NCBI GenBank assembly: GCA_963806955.1
Contig: CAWDZG010000002.1
Location: 1,550,001 to 1,614,000, forward strand
Reading direction: 5' to 3'
DNA: 64,000 bases
Origin: Gaiellasilicea sp963806955
Lineage (GTDB): Bacteria; Actinomycetota; Thermoleophilia; Gaiellales; Gaiellaceae
A program made the translations under genes and the position numbers. A model generated the notes under the pieces. It ran no database searches, had not been told where the DNA came from, and worked only from the letters and a program-made list of their open reading frames with translations. Below are positions 42,346 through 52,708 of this stretch, piece after piece. Numbering within the stretch: the first letter of the stretch is position 1; each line of letters begins with the position of its first letter.

Positions 42346-43533
42346 TTATCGGAACGCGTTCTCGCCGGTCAGCGCGCCGCCGACGACGAGCGTGTGCACC
42401 TCGTGCGTGCCCTCGTAGGTGAGGACGGACTCGAGGTTGTTCACGTGCCGGATCACCGGGTACTCGAGCGTGACGCCGTTGGCACCCAGGATCGTGCGGG
42501 CCTGGCGGGCGACCTCGATCGCGCCGCGGACGTTGCCCATCTTCCCGAGGCTGACGTGCTCCTGCCGCAGCGTGCCGTCATCCTTCATCCGGCCGATGTG
42601 GAGCGCGACGAGCAGGCCGCGGTTGAGCTCGAGCGCCATCTCGGCGAGCTTCTGCTGGGTCAGCTGGTAGCCGGCGATCGGCTTGTCGAAGACGATCCGC
42701 TCCTTGGCGTAGTCGAGCGCGGCCTCGAAGCAGGCGCGACCGGCGCCGACCGCGCCCCAGACGATCCCGTAGCGGGCCTCGTTCAGGCAGCTGAGCGGGC
42801 CGCGCAGCGTGTCGACGTCGGGGAAGCGGTTCTCCTCCGGGACGCGCACGTCCTGCAGCACGAGCTCGGAGGTGACCGAGGCGCGCAGCGAGAGCTTCTT
42901 GTGGATCTCGGGCGCCGTGAAGCCCGGCGTGCCCTGCTCGACGAGGAAGCCGTTGATCTTGCCGTCGTCGGTGCGGGCCCAGACGGTGGCGACGTCGGCG
43001 ATCGTCCCGTTCGTGATCCACATCTTGGCGCCGTTGAGGATCCAGTCGGAGCCGTCGCGCTTCGCGGTCGTGCGCATCGAGCCGGGGTCGGAGCCCGCGT
43101 CCGGCTCGGTCAGCCCGAAGCAGCCGATCGCCTCGCCGGTGTGCATCGGCAGCAGCCAGCGCTGCTTCTGCTCCTCGGAGCCCCACTTCCAGATCGAGAA
43201 CATCGCGAGCGAGCCCTGGACCGAGACCGCGCTGCGCACGCCCGAGTCGCCCGCCTCGAGCTCGAGGCAGGTCAGCCCGTAGGCGACCGCGCTCGCACCT
43301 GGGAGGCCGTAGCCGTCGAGGTGCATGCCGAAGAGGCCGAGCTTGCCGAGCTCCGCCATCAGCTCGCGCGGCAGGATCCCCTGCTCGAACCAGTCGCCGA
43401 CGTCGGGCAGCACCTTTTCGCGCACGAAGGCGCGGACGGTGTCGCGGATCGCGCGCTCCTCCTCGTCGAGGAGGGCGTCGATCCCGAGGAAGTCGAGCGG
43501 GTCGAGCTGGGTGGGCTTCTCGGTCACGGCCAT
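42346..43533 (-). CDS. Acyl-CoA dehydrogenase, glutaryl-CoA dehydrogenase-like
   Basis: 395 aa FAD flavoprotein. FGLTEPDAGSDPGSMRTTA and KMWITNGTIADVATVWART bind FAD; the catalytic Glu is in TYEGTHEVHTLVVG. LNEARYGIVWGAVGAGRACF and RQARTILGANGVTLEYPVIR are typical of the GcdH group, which decarboxylates glutaryl-CoA to crotonyl-CoA (lysine/tryptophan breakdown). ATG start; TAGCCT nine bases upstream. Divergent from the GH3 gene. Confidence 0.9.
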   Translation of the reverse strand: MAVTEKPTQLDPLDFLGIDALLDEEERAIRDTVRAFVREKVLPDVGDWFEQGILPRELMAELGKLGLFGMHLDGYGLPGASAVAYGLTCLELEAGDSGVRSAVSVQGSLAMFSIWKWGSEEQKQRWLLPMHTGEAIGCFGLTEPDAGSDPGSMRTTAKRDGSDWILNGAKMWITNGTIADVATVWARTDDGKINGFLVEQGTPGFTAPEIHKKLSLRASVTSELVLQDVRVPEENRFPDVDTLRGPLSCLNEARYGIVWGAVGAGRACFEAALDYAKERIVFDKPIAGYQLTQQKLAEMALELNRGLLVALHIGRMKDDGTLRQEHVSLGKMGNVRGAIEVARQARTILGANGVTLEYPVIRHVNNLESVLTYEGTHEVHTLVVGGALTGENAFR

Positions 43534-43558
43534 GCGGAGACAAGGCTACCGTTGCCGG

Positions 43559-44452
43559 ATGGTCGCCGCGATCGTCCAAGCGCTGACACTGCTTGTCTCC
43601 GGCTCGCTCGAGGCGGAGGCGGCGGCGCTGACCCCGCGCGAGAAGGCGCAGGCGGTCGTCGTCGCCGGGATGCCGGCCGGGCCGGGCTTCGGAGGCGTGC
43701 TCGTGCGGCAGTGGAACACGACTGCGCCGCGGCCGCGCGGGGCGCTCGTCTTCGCCGACCAGGAGGGCGGGACGGTGAAGACGTTCCGGTCGCTCGCGCC
43801 GTCACGAGCAGCCTCGCAGTACCGCAGCGCCGCCGACGCGTACCGCGCGGGGAGGCAGACTGCGGCCGACCTCGCCCGCGCGGGCGTCGACGTCTCGTAC
43901 GCGCCGGTGCTCGACCTCCCGGACGGGCCGCTCGGCTCGCGCCACTTCGTGCGGCCCGAGTACGGCGTCGCGTTCGCACGCGGGCTCGGCCGCCGTGCGT
44001 GCGCAAAGCACTTCCCCGGGCTCGGCTCGACGCCGATCTCGACCGACGTCGCCCGCGTGTACGGCGTACTGCGGACACAGGACCTCGCGCCGTTCCGCGC
44101 CGCCATCCGCGCCGGGGTGCCGTGCGTGATGGTCTCGCACGCGATCTATCCGCGGCTCGGGTCTCGGCGGGCCTCGCTCGAGCCGAAGACGTATGCGCTC
44201 CTGCGCGAGCTCGGCTTCAAGGGTGTCGCCGTCACCGACTCGCTCGGCGTGCTCGGCAGCCCCTATGCGCCGTACTGGGCCAGGCTCGCGCTGCGGGCCG
44301 GCGCCGACATGGTGCTGACGACGAGCGCCCGGGACGCGAAGCGCATGGTTGACGCGCTCGTGCCGCTCGCCCGGGCGGGCGAGCTGGACGCGGCGGTCGT
44401 CAGGGTCCTGCGCTACCGGCGTTCTCTGGGGGTGCCGGCACCCGGACGGTGA
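43559..44452 (+). CDS. Glycoside hydrolase family 3 protein (NagZ-like)
   Basis: 297 aa, shorter than typical NagZ (about 340). Single GH3 barrel: ALVFADQEGGTVKTFR, VDVSYAPVLDLP, ACAKHFPGLGST (substrate Lys-His) and the nucleophile Asp in VAVTDSLGVLG. A hydrophobic N-terminus could be a signal peptide. TACCGT ends six bases before the ATG (leaderless). Likely a beta-N-acetylglucosaminidase of muropeptides. The 3' end overlaps the convergent amidase gene by 53 bases. Confidence 0.8.
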   Translation: MVAAIVQALTLLVSGSLEAEAAALTPREKAQAVVVAGMPAGPGFGGVLVRQWNTTAPRPRGALVFADQEGGTVKTFRSLAPSRAASQYRSAADAYRAGRQTAADLARAGVDVSYAPVLDLPDGPLGSRHFVRPEYGVAFARGLGRRACAKHFPGLGSTPISTDVARVYGVLRTQDLAPFRAAIRAGVPCVMVSHAIYPRLGSRRASLEPKTYALLRELGFKGVAVTDSLGVLGSPYAPYWARLALRAGADMVLTTSARDAKRMVDALVPLARAGELDAAVVRVLRYRRSLGVPAPGR

Positions 44453-45845
44453 CGCTGCGCTCGACCGTCTTCGCGCCGACGGCGCGGGCGGTGAGCCGGT
44501 GCGTGCCCGGCGCCTCGGCGGAGGCGTCCCAGCCGAACGTGAACGGTGCGGCGACGTCGGCGCCGCGGCGGACGCCGTCGACGAGGAACTCGACGCGCTC
44601 GGGCCGGCCCTTGGTGTCGACCCGCCAGACGACGAGGCCGGTCACCTCCTGGCCGTCTGCGAGGTTCTGGCCGACGATCGCGAGCGCCGGCGGCGCGGGC
44701 GGCTTTGGCTTCGGCTTCGGCGTGGGCGGCGCCGGCACGACCAGCGGGATCCGCCGGGTCGCCGTCCGGCCGTCGGTCGACGTCGCGACGACCTCGAGCA
44801 CGTGCCGGCCGGGCTTCGCCCGCGCTGTGCTCCAGGTGAAGAGGAAGGGCGGCCTGCGGTCGACCGCGCGCCGCTTGCCGTCGACCGTGAACACCATCTT
44901 TGCGGCCTTCTGCCCCCAGGGGCGCACGCGCAGCCGGACCGTCTTCGGCGCGAGCATCCACGGCCGTGCGCCGGCGCTCGTGAGCGCGAACGTCTTGTTG
45001 TCGACGCGCGCCCAGGTCCCCTCGACGTCGTAGCGTCCCGGGCCCGCGATCCCGTGCACCTGCAGCTTGTAGGAGCGGTTGGCCAGCTTGGCCGTGTTCA
45101 GCGGGTACGCGAACGGGCGGGTGCGGTCGACGTGGACGACGCGGCCGTCGACGATGAACTCGACCCGCCCGATGTCCGGGGACGCCTTCGCGCGCCACGA
45201 CACGACTCCGCGCAGCGGCCCCTCCGGCACGAGCGGCTTGACGCTCAGGCGAATGACGCCCGCGTACTGGCGGACGAGGCGCAGGTAGCGCTTCCAGTCC
45301 CAGTTCGGGCCGGGGTCGGTGTGGTGGCTCGCGCCGCCGCGACCGCCGCGGCCGTCGGGGACGTCGGCGTGGCCGATGAACGTGCTTGCGGTCGATCGGC
45401 ATCAGCGAGCGGCGCGCGATCCAGGCCGCGAGGCGCGCCGACGCGCGGTACTGCGCGTCCGTGAAGCCGGCCGGCGCCGTACGTGAAGCCCTCGTGCTCG
45501 ATCCCGACGGAGAGCTCGTTCGTGCCCCAGTGGCCGGCGTGCCACGCGATGTCCGAGAGGTGGACGAGCTGCACGATCTTGCCGCCGCGCGAGACGACGT
45601 AGTGCGAGGAGGCGTGGGCGCGCGGGTTCTTCAGCCACGCACCGAGCCCCAGAAGCTGCCCTCGGTGACGTGGACGACGACCCGGTCGATCGACTGGATC
45701 GGCCGGTGCGCCGGCGTGAAGTTGCCGCTCGCCTTTGAGCCAGACGACGGGCGGACGTGCGAGGTCGGCCGCGCCCGCGGCAGGGGCGAGGAGGAATGCG
45801 GCCGCGACCGTCGCGGCGAGGACGGTTCAGCCGTGCGAGAGCCAT
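44400..45845 (-). CDS. N-acetylmuramoyl-L-alanine amidase with Ig-like repeats, several frameshifts
   Basis: Secreted amidase of the Amidase_2 (zinc) family, about 480 aa if repaired. Pieces in order across frames: signal peptide TVAAAFLLAPAAGAA, QSIDRVVVHVTEGSFWG, ASSHYVVSRGGKIVQLVHLS with DIAWHAGHWGTNELSVGIEH, DAQYRASARLAAWIARRSLM, HVIGHADVPDGRGGRGG. Breaks lie near 45,826, 45,735, 45,640, 45,470 and 45,380, mostly one-base events. The last 276 residues (from 45,230) are intact and form about three Ig-like domains (VEFIVDGRVVHVDRTRPFAY and repeats). Either decaying or, more likely, a badly called consensus stretch. Confidence 0.75.
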
Positions 45846-45928
45846 GCGAGCGCCCCAGGGTAGCCTCGAAACACGGAAATTGGCGCTACGGGAGCGGGAT
45901 CGGCCCGTTCAGCGGGTGGGCCGGGTCG

Positions 45929-46927
45929 TCACCCGTCGGCGCCGCCGGGCGGTCCTCCCCCTCCGTCCTGGGACTCGGCGGTCTGGCCGACCAGGCAGGC
46001 GATCACCTGGTTCTCGGCCGCGGGGTTCGCGTGGTAGTGGTAACCGTCGGCCTCGGTGGTGTGGCCGTTGCACTCGTCGAGGTCGGCGCTTGCGTCACCC
46101 TCCTCGAACGGGCTGTGCACCGGGTACCCGTCGAGCGCGTAGCCGAACACGGGGGTATCGCCCTCGGCGGCCTCACCGTTCTCCGAGCAGCCGACCGCCC
46201 CGTGCAGGTGATAGCCCTCGAACGGGTTGAAGTGGCCGCCGCAGTCGTCGAACGCCGCGATGGTGTACGCCCCGAGGATCGCCGAGACCGGCGCGGACGC
46301 CGCGATGATCACGCCGTCGAGCGTGACGCCCTGGTTACCCCGTGGCTGCACTGCGGACTCGGCGGTCACGGGCTGGGCGGGGATGAGCACCGTGGACTCG
46401 ATGGGCTCACCGTTCTCGAGCCACTCGAGCCGGCCCTCGACGCAGTGGTTCTGGAGGTCGGGGTCCACGTCCGGGCGGGCGGCGCCCTCGAACTCCTCCG
46501 GGGTCTCGGTGACGAGGACGTTGCCGTCCTCGTCGTACATCCGCCAGCCATCGTCGCCGTACGTCTCGGCCAGGCCTTCGATGAACGGGCCGTCGAGGTC
46601 GTACACGTTCTCGCCGTCGAACCAGATGCCGCCCTTGTCGGCGCCGTCGGTGATCGTCTCCGGGCAGAACGGGCCCACCTCGTGGTCGACCGGGTAGCCG
46701 GAGACCGTGATCCGGTAGCAGGTCGCCTCGGCCCCACCGCTCAGCGTGCAGTCCTCGGTCGTGGGCTCCTCGGCCAGCGCACCCTCGAGGAACAGGCCGG
46801 TGTCGAGGCCGGCCGCCGTCGTCGGCGTCGAGGTCGACTCGACGGCTCCGGGCTCGGAGTCGCCGCAGGCCGCCAGCAGGAGCACGACTGCCAGCGACGC
46901 CGCCAGCAGCGGGAAGCGGGGGAGCAT
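45929..46927 (-). CDS. YHYH-domain lipoprotein
   Basis: 332 aa. Lipoprotein signal peptide with lipobox LLAAC near residue 21. The mature part has the YHYH-domain features GYHLHGAVGC, DGYPVHSPF and a near-C-terminal DGYHYHAN. Acidic, Asp/Glu-rich. Function of YHYH proteins is unknown; metal binding is plausible. ATG 46,927 chosen because TACCAT ends six bases before it. Confidence 0.8.
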   Translation of the reverse strand: MLPRFPLLAASLAVVLLLAACGDSEPGAVESTSTPTTAAGLDTGLFLEGALAEEPTTEDCTLSGGAEATCYRITVSGYPVDHEVGPFCPETITDGADKGGIWFDGENVYDLDGPFIEGLAETYGDDGWRMYDEDGNVLVTETPEEFEGAARPDVDPDLQNHCVEGRLEWLENGEPIESTVLIPAQPVTAESAVQPRGNQGVTLDGVIIAASAPVSAILGAYTIAAFDDCGGHFNPFEGYHLHGAVGCSENGEAAEGDTPVFGYALDGYPVHSPFEEGDASADLDECNGHTTEADGYHYHANPAAENQVIACLVGQTAESQDGGGGPPGGADG

Positions 46928-46960
46928 CGAGGCATGGTAGTCACCGCGTGGCAACCGTGG

Positions 46961-47009
46961 TTGCGGCCCGGAGGGATCGCTCGTACACTGTTGACTGACT
47001 AGTCAATCG
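46961..47009 (+). promoter_or_regulatory. Promoter plus FadR/YsiA-type operator of the ACAD-SDR-ACAD operon
   Basis: TTGCGG (46,961-46,966), 17-base spacer, TACACT (46,984-46,989), then TTGACT-GACT-AGTCAA (46,991-47,006), an exact 6-bp inverted repeat at the expected start site. The extended form TGAnTGAnTAnTCAnTCn matches the Bacillus FadR consensus closely. A repressor here would block initiation. Confidence 0.7.
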
Positions 47010-47028
47010 ATACCGCAGGCGGTGGAGC

Positions 47029-48199
<1,171 letters not shown>

Positions 48200-48210
<11 letters not shown>

Positions 48211-49036
48211 GATCGACCTCTCGGGACGGGTCGCACTCGTCACGGGAGGCTCGCGGGGGCTCGGCCGCGCAGACGCGCTCGCGCTCGCACGCGCCGGCGC
48301 CGACGTCGTGATCGCCGACATCCAGGTCGAGTCGGACGAGTCCGCCGAGACGGCGGAGTCGTACGGCGTGCTCGCGCAGGTCGCGAAGGCGCAGGGGATC
48401 GTGTACACCGAGGCGACGGCGCAGGAGATCCAGGGCATGGGCCGCCGCGCCGCCGCGATCAAGTGCGACGTCACCGACCGCGAGCAGGTGCAGGAGACGG
48501 TGGCCCGCGCCGTCGAGGAGTTCGGCTCCGTCGACATCCTGATCAACAACGCCGGCACGCTCGACCACGTCGGCCAGTTCCCGGAGCAGAACCCCGAGCT
48601 CTGGGAGCGCGACCTGCGCGTCAACCTCACCGGCGCCTTCAACTGCGCCCAGGCGGTCTGGCCGCACATGAAGGAGCGGGAGTGGGGGCGGATCGTGAAC
48701 ATGGCCTCGGTCGCCGGCACGCTGGGCGGTTTCGGGCAGGCGAGCTACTCGACGACGAAGGCGGGCCTGCTCGGCCTGACGCGCACGCTCGCGATGGAAG
48801 GCGGCAGGCACGGGATCACCTGCAACGCGATCGTGCCGGGGATCATCGGCACCGAGGCGTTCCACTTCGCGAACCCGGCGATGAACGAGCGGATCGCGAA
48901 CCGGACCGTGTTCAAGCGCCCGGGCGAGCCCGACGACATCGCGAACGCGATCTGCTTCCTCTGCTCCGACCTCGCCTCGTACGTCACCGGCATCGAGCTG
49001 AACGTCAGCGGCGGCGTCGAGCTGTTCGTTTTTTGA
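48200..49036 (+). CDS. SDR-family NAD(P)-dependent oxidoreductase with insertion
   Basis: 278 aa Rossmann-fold dehydrogenase. TGGSRGLGRAD cofactor loop, NNAGTLDHV, Ser in MASVAGTLG and YSTTK catalytic Tyr/Lys. Between beta-2 and beta-3 (about residues 40-80) there is an insert of 20-25 residues beyond classical SDRs, a layout seen in mycofactocin-associated SDRs; that link is tentative. Overlaps the first dehydrogenase by 11 bases. Confidence 0.88.
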
Positions 49037-50160
49037 TCGGTTTCGAGCTTTCCCCGGAGCAGCGGGAGCTGCGCGAGCTCGCGCACGCGTTCGCCGAGCA
49101 GGAGCTGCGGCCGATCGCGCGCGAATGGGACGAGCGGGAGGACTGCCCGGCGGAGCTGCTCGCCAAGGCGGCGGCGGTCGGGCTCACCTCGCACGCGATC
49201 CCGTCCGAGTACGGCGGCGGCGGCGTCTCCGCGGTCACGTCGAGCCTGATCGCCGAGGAGCTCTCCTGGGGCTGCGCCGGGCTCGCTGCGCCGATCGGAG
49301 CGACGATGTTCCCGGTGCGCCCGCTGCTCCGCTCGGGCACGGACGAGCAGCGGCAACGCTGGCTCCCGCGTCTCGCCTCGGAGGACGGCTGCCTCGCCGC
49401 GATCGCGTTCACCGAGCCGGGCGCGGGCTCGGACGTCGCCGGCATCCAGGCGACGGCCCGGCGCGCCGGAGACGAGTACATCCTCTCCGGCGAGAAGTGC
49501 TACGTCACGAACGGCGGGATCGCCGAGCTGACGATCGTGTTCGCGAAGCTCGACGGCGCGATCACGGCCTTCCTCGTCGAGGCGGGCGACCCCGGTGTCT
49601 CCGCCGGCCGCAAGGAGCCGAAGCTCGGCCTCCGCTCGTCCTACACCGGGTCGATCCTCCTCGACGACGCGCGCATCCCGGCCGACCGCCTGCTCGGCGA
49701 GGAAGGCGAGGGCTATGCGATCGCGATGGACTTCTTCCTCCACTCGCGCCCGCAGGTGGCGGCCTCCGCGGTCGGGATCGCCCGCGCCGGCTTCGAGTAC
49801 GCCACCGCGTACGCCAACGAGCGGCACGCGTTCGGCAAGCCGCTGATCGCGAAGCAGGGCGTTTCCTTCAAGCTCGCCGACATGGCGATGCAGGTCGAGG
49901 CGGCGCGCCTGCTGGTCTGGCGCGCGGCGGCCGCGCTCGATGCGGGCGAGGACGCGGGCCTGCTCGGCTCGTACGCGAAGGCCTTCGCCGCCGACGTCGC
50001 GATGAGCGTGACCACCGACGCCGTCCAGGTGCTCGGCGGCGCCGGGATCATGCGCGACCATCCGGTCGAGAAGTGGCTCCGCGATGCGAAGGTGCTCCAG
50101 ATCGTCGAGGGCACCTCGGAGATCCAGCGCCACGTGATCGTCCAGTATCTGCGGCGGTAG
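49033..50160 (+). CDS. Acyl-CoA dehydrogenase
   Basis: 375 aa. IAFTEPGAGSDVAGIQATAR, GEKCYVTNGGIAELTIVFAK, DAVQVLGGAGIMRDHPVEKW and catalytic Glu in IVEGTSEIQRHVI. TTG start overlaps the SDR TGA by four bases (TTGA), fitting coupled translation. Closely related in layout to the first dehydrogenase of the operon; with the SDR it may process one class of acyl-CoA. Confidence 0.93.
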   Translation: MIGFELSPEQRELRELAHAFAEQELRPIAREWDEREDCPAELLAKAAAVGLTSHAIPSEYGGGGVSAVTSSLIAEELSWGCAGLAAPIGATMFPVRPLLRSGTDEQRQRWLPRLASEDGCLAAIAFTEPGAGSDVAGIQATARRAGDEYILSGEKCYVTNGGIAELTIVFAKLDGAITAFLVEAGDPGVSAGRKEPKLGLRSSYTGSILLDDARIPADRLLGEEGEGYAIAMDFFLHSRPQVAASAVGIARAGFEYATAYANERHAFGKPLIAKQGVSFKLADMAMQVEAARLLVWRAAAALDAGEDAGLLGSYAKAFAADVAMSVTTDAVQVLGGAGIMRDHPVEKWLRDAKVLQIVEGTSEIQRHVIVQYLRR

Positions 50161-50198
50161 CAAAACTCGCCGGCAGCGCGGCTACACTAACCCGCTTC

Positions 50199-52058
50199 GT
50201 GCGGCTTGACGCAACATCCCGCCGCGGGGGCTCGCCGCGCCTGGTGACCAGATGGCTTCTGGTCTCGCTTGCGCTGCTCGGAGTCGTGTCCGCGCTCGTC
50301 GGTCTCGCTTTCGCGGGCTCCTCCGCCCGCATCGCCGAGGGGGTGCAGATCGCCGGCGTCGACGTGGGCGGGCTGTCGCCGAAGCAGGCGCGGGAGCTGC
50401 TCGAGGAACGGTTCGACCGCGTCGCCAAGGTGCCGGTCGTCTTCACCGCCGGCGGTAAGCGCTACCCGATCACGGCGACGACGATCGGAGTCGAGGCGGA
50501 CTGGGGTGCTGCGATCGAGACGGCGTCGCGGGAAGGCGAGGGCTTCGGGCCCGTGCGCGGCTTCCGCCGGCTGCAGACGAGGTTCTTCGGCGCGGAGATC
50601 GTCCCGCCCGTCCAGGCGTACGCCGCCGCGCTCGACTACAAGCTCGCGGGCCTCGCGCGCGAGATCGACCAGCGCCACGTCGAGGCCAAGCTCGTCAGGC
50701 GCGGTCTGCAGATCGAGGTCGTCGCCGGACAGGCGGGTCGCCGCCTCGACCAGGACGCCGCCGGCGGCCGGATCGTGCGCGCGCTCGCCCGCCTCGAACG
50801 CGGGGAGCAGCAGATCGCGCTGCCGATCATCGTGGATCCCGTCGAGGTGAGCGCCGCGGAGCTCGCGCCCGCCGCCGGCAAGGCGCGCACGGCCCTGTCC
50901 GAGCCCGTACGCCTCGAGCACGACGGCACACGCTGGAAGCTCCCGCGCTGGCGGATCGCCGAGTTGCTCGCGTTGCCGGTGAACGGCAAGACCGAGCTCG
51001 CGATCGCAGGTCCGAAGGCCGAGGCCTGGTTCGCGAAGCTGGCGAAGACCGTCGAGCGTGAGCCGGTCGACGCGGGCTTCGTCGCCGCAGGCGACACCGT
51101 CAGGATCATCCCTGCCAAGGACGGCCTCGCGATCGACGTCCCCGCGACCGCGAAGGCGCTGCTGGCCGCTGCGGTCTCGCCGTCCGCCCGCACCGCGAAG
51201 CTCGCCGTCCGCACGGCCGAGCCGGATCGGACGACGGCCGACGCCGAGGCGATGGGAATCGAGCGCCGCCTCGCGTCGTACACAACGCTCTACGCGGGCA
51301 CCTCGGACCGGATCACCAACCTCCAGCTCGGTGTCTCGTTCCTGAACGGCGCGCTCGTCGCGCCGGGCGCGACGTTCTCCTTCAACGAGCGCGTGGGCGA
51401 GCGCACGATCGAGCGCGGCTTCCGGCCGGCGCCGGTGATCATCGCCGACGAGTACGAGGAGGACGTCGGCGGCGGTGTCTCGCAGGTCGCGACCACCGTC
51501 TTCAACGCCGCCTGGGAGGCGGGGGTCAAGATCCTCGAGCGCAACCCGCACTCGCTCTACATCAGCCGCTACCAGCTCGGGCGCGACGCCACCGTCAACT
51601 ACCCCGACCTCGATCTGAAGTTCCTCAACGACACGCCCAAGTGGATCTACGTCGCGGGCGCCTACGGCGGCAGCGGCATCACCGTGTCGTTCTACGGCGG
51701 CGGGCCGGAGCGGCGTGTCGAGAGCGGCACGGGCACGATCCGCGAGACCGGGCCGGCTCCGATCCGGCGCGTCCCCGACCCGGAGCTGCTGAAGGGCCGG
51801 ACGGAGGTCGAGGAGCCCGGCTCGCCGGCGCGCGCGAGCTCGGTGACCCGCAAGGTCTACGACGAGAGCGCCAACCTGATCCACGACGAGACGTGGAACA
51901 CGAACTACCGCGGCGAGTTCCGGATCATCCGCGTGGGCACCAAGCTCCCGCCGAAGCCCGAGGACGAGAAGCCGAAGAAGCCGAAGCCCCAGCCGCCGCC
52001 CGGCGACACCGGGCCGGCCGACACGGCGCCGCCTACGGCGACGACGCCTCGGCCCTAG
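50199..52058 (+). CDS. VanW-family protein with peptidoglycan-binding-like domains
   Basis: 619 aa. One N-terminal membrane segment (about residues 16-36), two PG_binding_4-like domains (GVQIAGVDVGGLSPKQAREL and the region to about residue 330), a VanW domain (SFNERVGERTIERGFRPAPV, then VGGGVSQVATTVFNAAWEAG and RNPHSLYISRYQLGRDATV), and a Pro/Lys-rich end after a G5-like segment. Surface protein linked to vancomycin clusters in name only. GTG 50,199 lies ten bases after TACACT; GTG 50,244 is an alternative. Confidence 0.88.
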   Translation: MRLDATSRRGGSPRLVTRWLLVSLALLGVVSALVGLAFAGSSARIAEGVQIAGVDVGGLSPKQARELLEERFDRVAKVPVVFTAGGKRYPITATTIGVEADWGAAIETASREGEGFGPVRGFRRLQTRFFGAEIVPPVQAYAAALDYKLAGLAREIDQRHVEAKLVRRGLQIEVVAGQAGRRLDQDAAGGRIVRALARLERGEQQIALPIIVDPVEVSAAELAPAAGKARTALSEPVRLEHDGTRWKLPRWRIAELLALPVNGKTELAIAGPKAEAWFAKLAKTVEREPVDAGFVAAGDTVRIIPAKDGLAIDVPATAKALLAAAVSPSARTAKLAVRTAEPDRTTADAEAMGIERRLASYTTLYAGTSDRITNLQLGVSFLNGALVAPGATFSFNERVGERTIERGFRPAPVIIADEYEEDVGGGVSQVATTVFNAAWEAGVKILERNPHSLYISRYQLGRDATVNYPDLDLKFLNDTPKWIYVAGAYGGSGITVSFYGGGPERRVESGTGTIRETGPAPIRRVPDPELLKGRTEVEEPGSPARASSVTRKVYDESANLIHDETWNTNYRGEFRIIRVGTKLPPKPEDEKPKKPKPQPPPGDTGPADTAPPTATTPRP

Positions 52059-52452
52059 CGACCGCGTCGAGAAACCACGGCGGCACCCGCACGGGGCGGT
52101 GGGTCGTCGCGTCGACGGTCGCATGCGAGGTCGACCCCTCCGCGACGAGCTCGCCCTCCCGCTCGACCGCGTACTCGTACCGGAACCGCGCGCCACGGAG
52201 GTCGACGCACCGGGTCCAGACACGCAACGGGTCGTCGAACCGCGCGGCGCGGAGGTACCGCACCTCGACCGCCGTCGTCAGAGCCTCGATGCCCCGGGCC
52301 TGGATCGCCCGGTAGCCGCCGGCATGCTCGGCGAGGTAGGCGACGCGCGCGACCTCGAGCCAGACGACGAACGACGCGTGGTGCGCGATCCCCTGTGCGT
52401 CCGTCTCGGCGAACCGAACGACGACGTCGGTTGAGAAGTTGTAGCCCTCCAT
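52033..52452 (-). CDS. Acyl-CoA thioesterase (4HBT/YbgC-like hotdog fold)
   Basis: 139 aa. RFAETDAQGIAHHASFVVWL carries the Asp and helix of the 4-hydroxybenzoyl-CoA thioesterase group; EVRYLRAARFDDPLRVWTRC follows. Hydrolyses short or aromatic acyl-CoA in known relatives. ATG start; no clear -10. Its 3' end overlaps the VanW gene by 26 bases convergently. Fits the local acyl-CoA theme. Confidence 0.88.
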   Translation of the reverse strand: MEGYNFSTDVVVRFAETDAQGIAHHASFVVWLEVARVAYLAEHAGGYRAIQARGIEALTTAVEVRYLRAARFDDPLRVWTRCVDLRGARFRYEYAVEREGELVAEGSTSHATVDATTHRPVRVPPWFLDAVARAEASSP

Positions 52453-52491
52453 GGGAGGACTCTCGCAAATGAGCCGGATCAGCCCGCCGCG

Positions 52492-52659
52492 CTAGGCTGC
52501 AGCACGACGCACTGTGCGCTCGTCGAGAACCGTCTGACAGTCGGTGCAGACCTTCTGCTCGACCTCGTACGGGATCCCGGCGTGCTGGCGCAGTGCGTGC
52601 GCGACGACTGCCTTGTGCTCGTGCAGCTGTCGTGCTCTTCGTCCGAAGTGCTTTGTCAT
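52492..52659 (-). CDS. Small CxxC protein, hypothetical
   Basis: 55 aa, translated from ATG 52,659 with GAGAGGGGCG upstream. Basic helical N-terminus (MTKHFGRRARQLHEHKAVVA) and a single CTDCQ pair, so a half zinc ribbon that might dimerise. No family recognised. Divergent from the L,D-transpeptidase gene. Confidence 0.5.
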   Translation of the reverse strand: MTKHFGRRARQLHEHKAVVAHALRQHAGIPYEVEQKVCTDCQTVLDERTVRRAAA

Positions 52660-52708
52660 CGCCCCTCTCACGTTAGTGGTGGCCGTCTCCGGTACATGAA
52701 CAAAAAGG

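Noticed and set aside
42394..44352. 652-aa plus-strand open frame
   Set aside because: Antisense of the glutaryl-CoA dehydrogenase-like gene running into an alternate frame of GH3; no domain.
50161..50198. Fusion of the acyl-CoA dehydrogenase operon to the VanW protein in one very long frame
   Set aside because: The long frame is an alternate frame of the dehydrogenase; TACACT and GTG 50,199 mark an independent gene.
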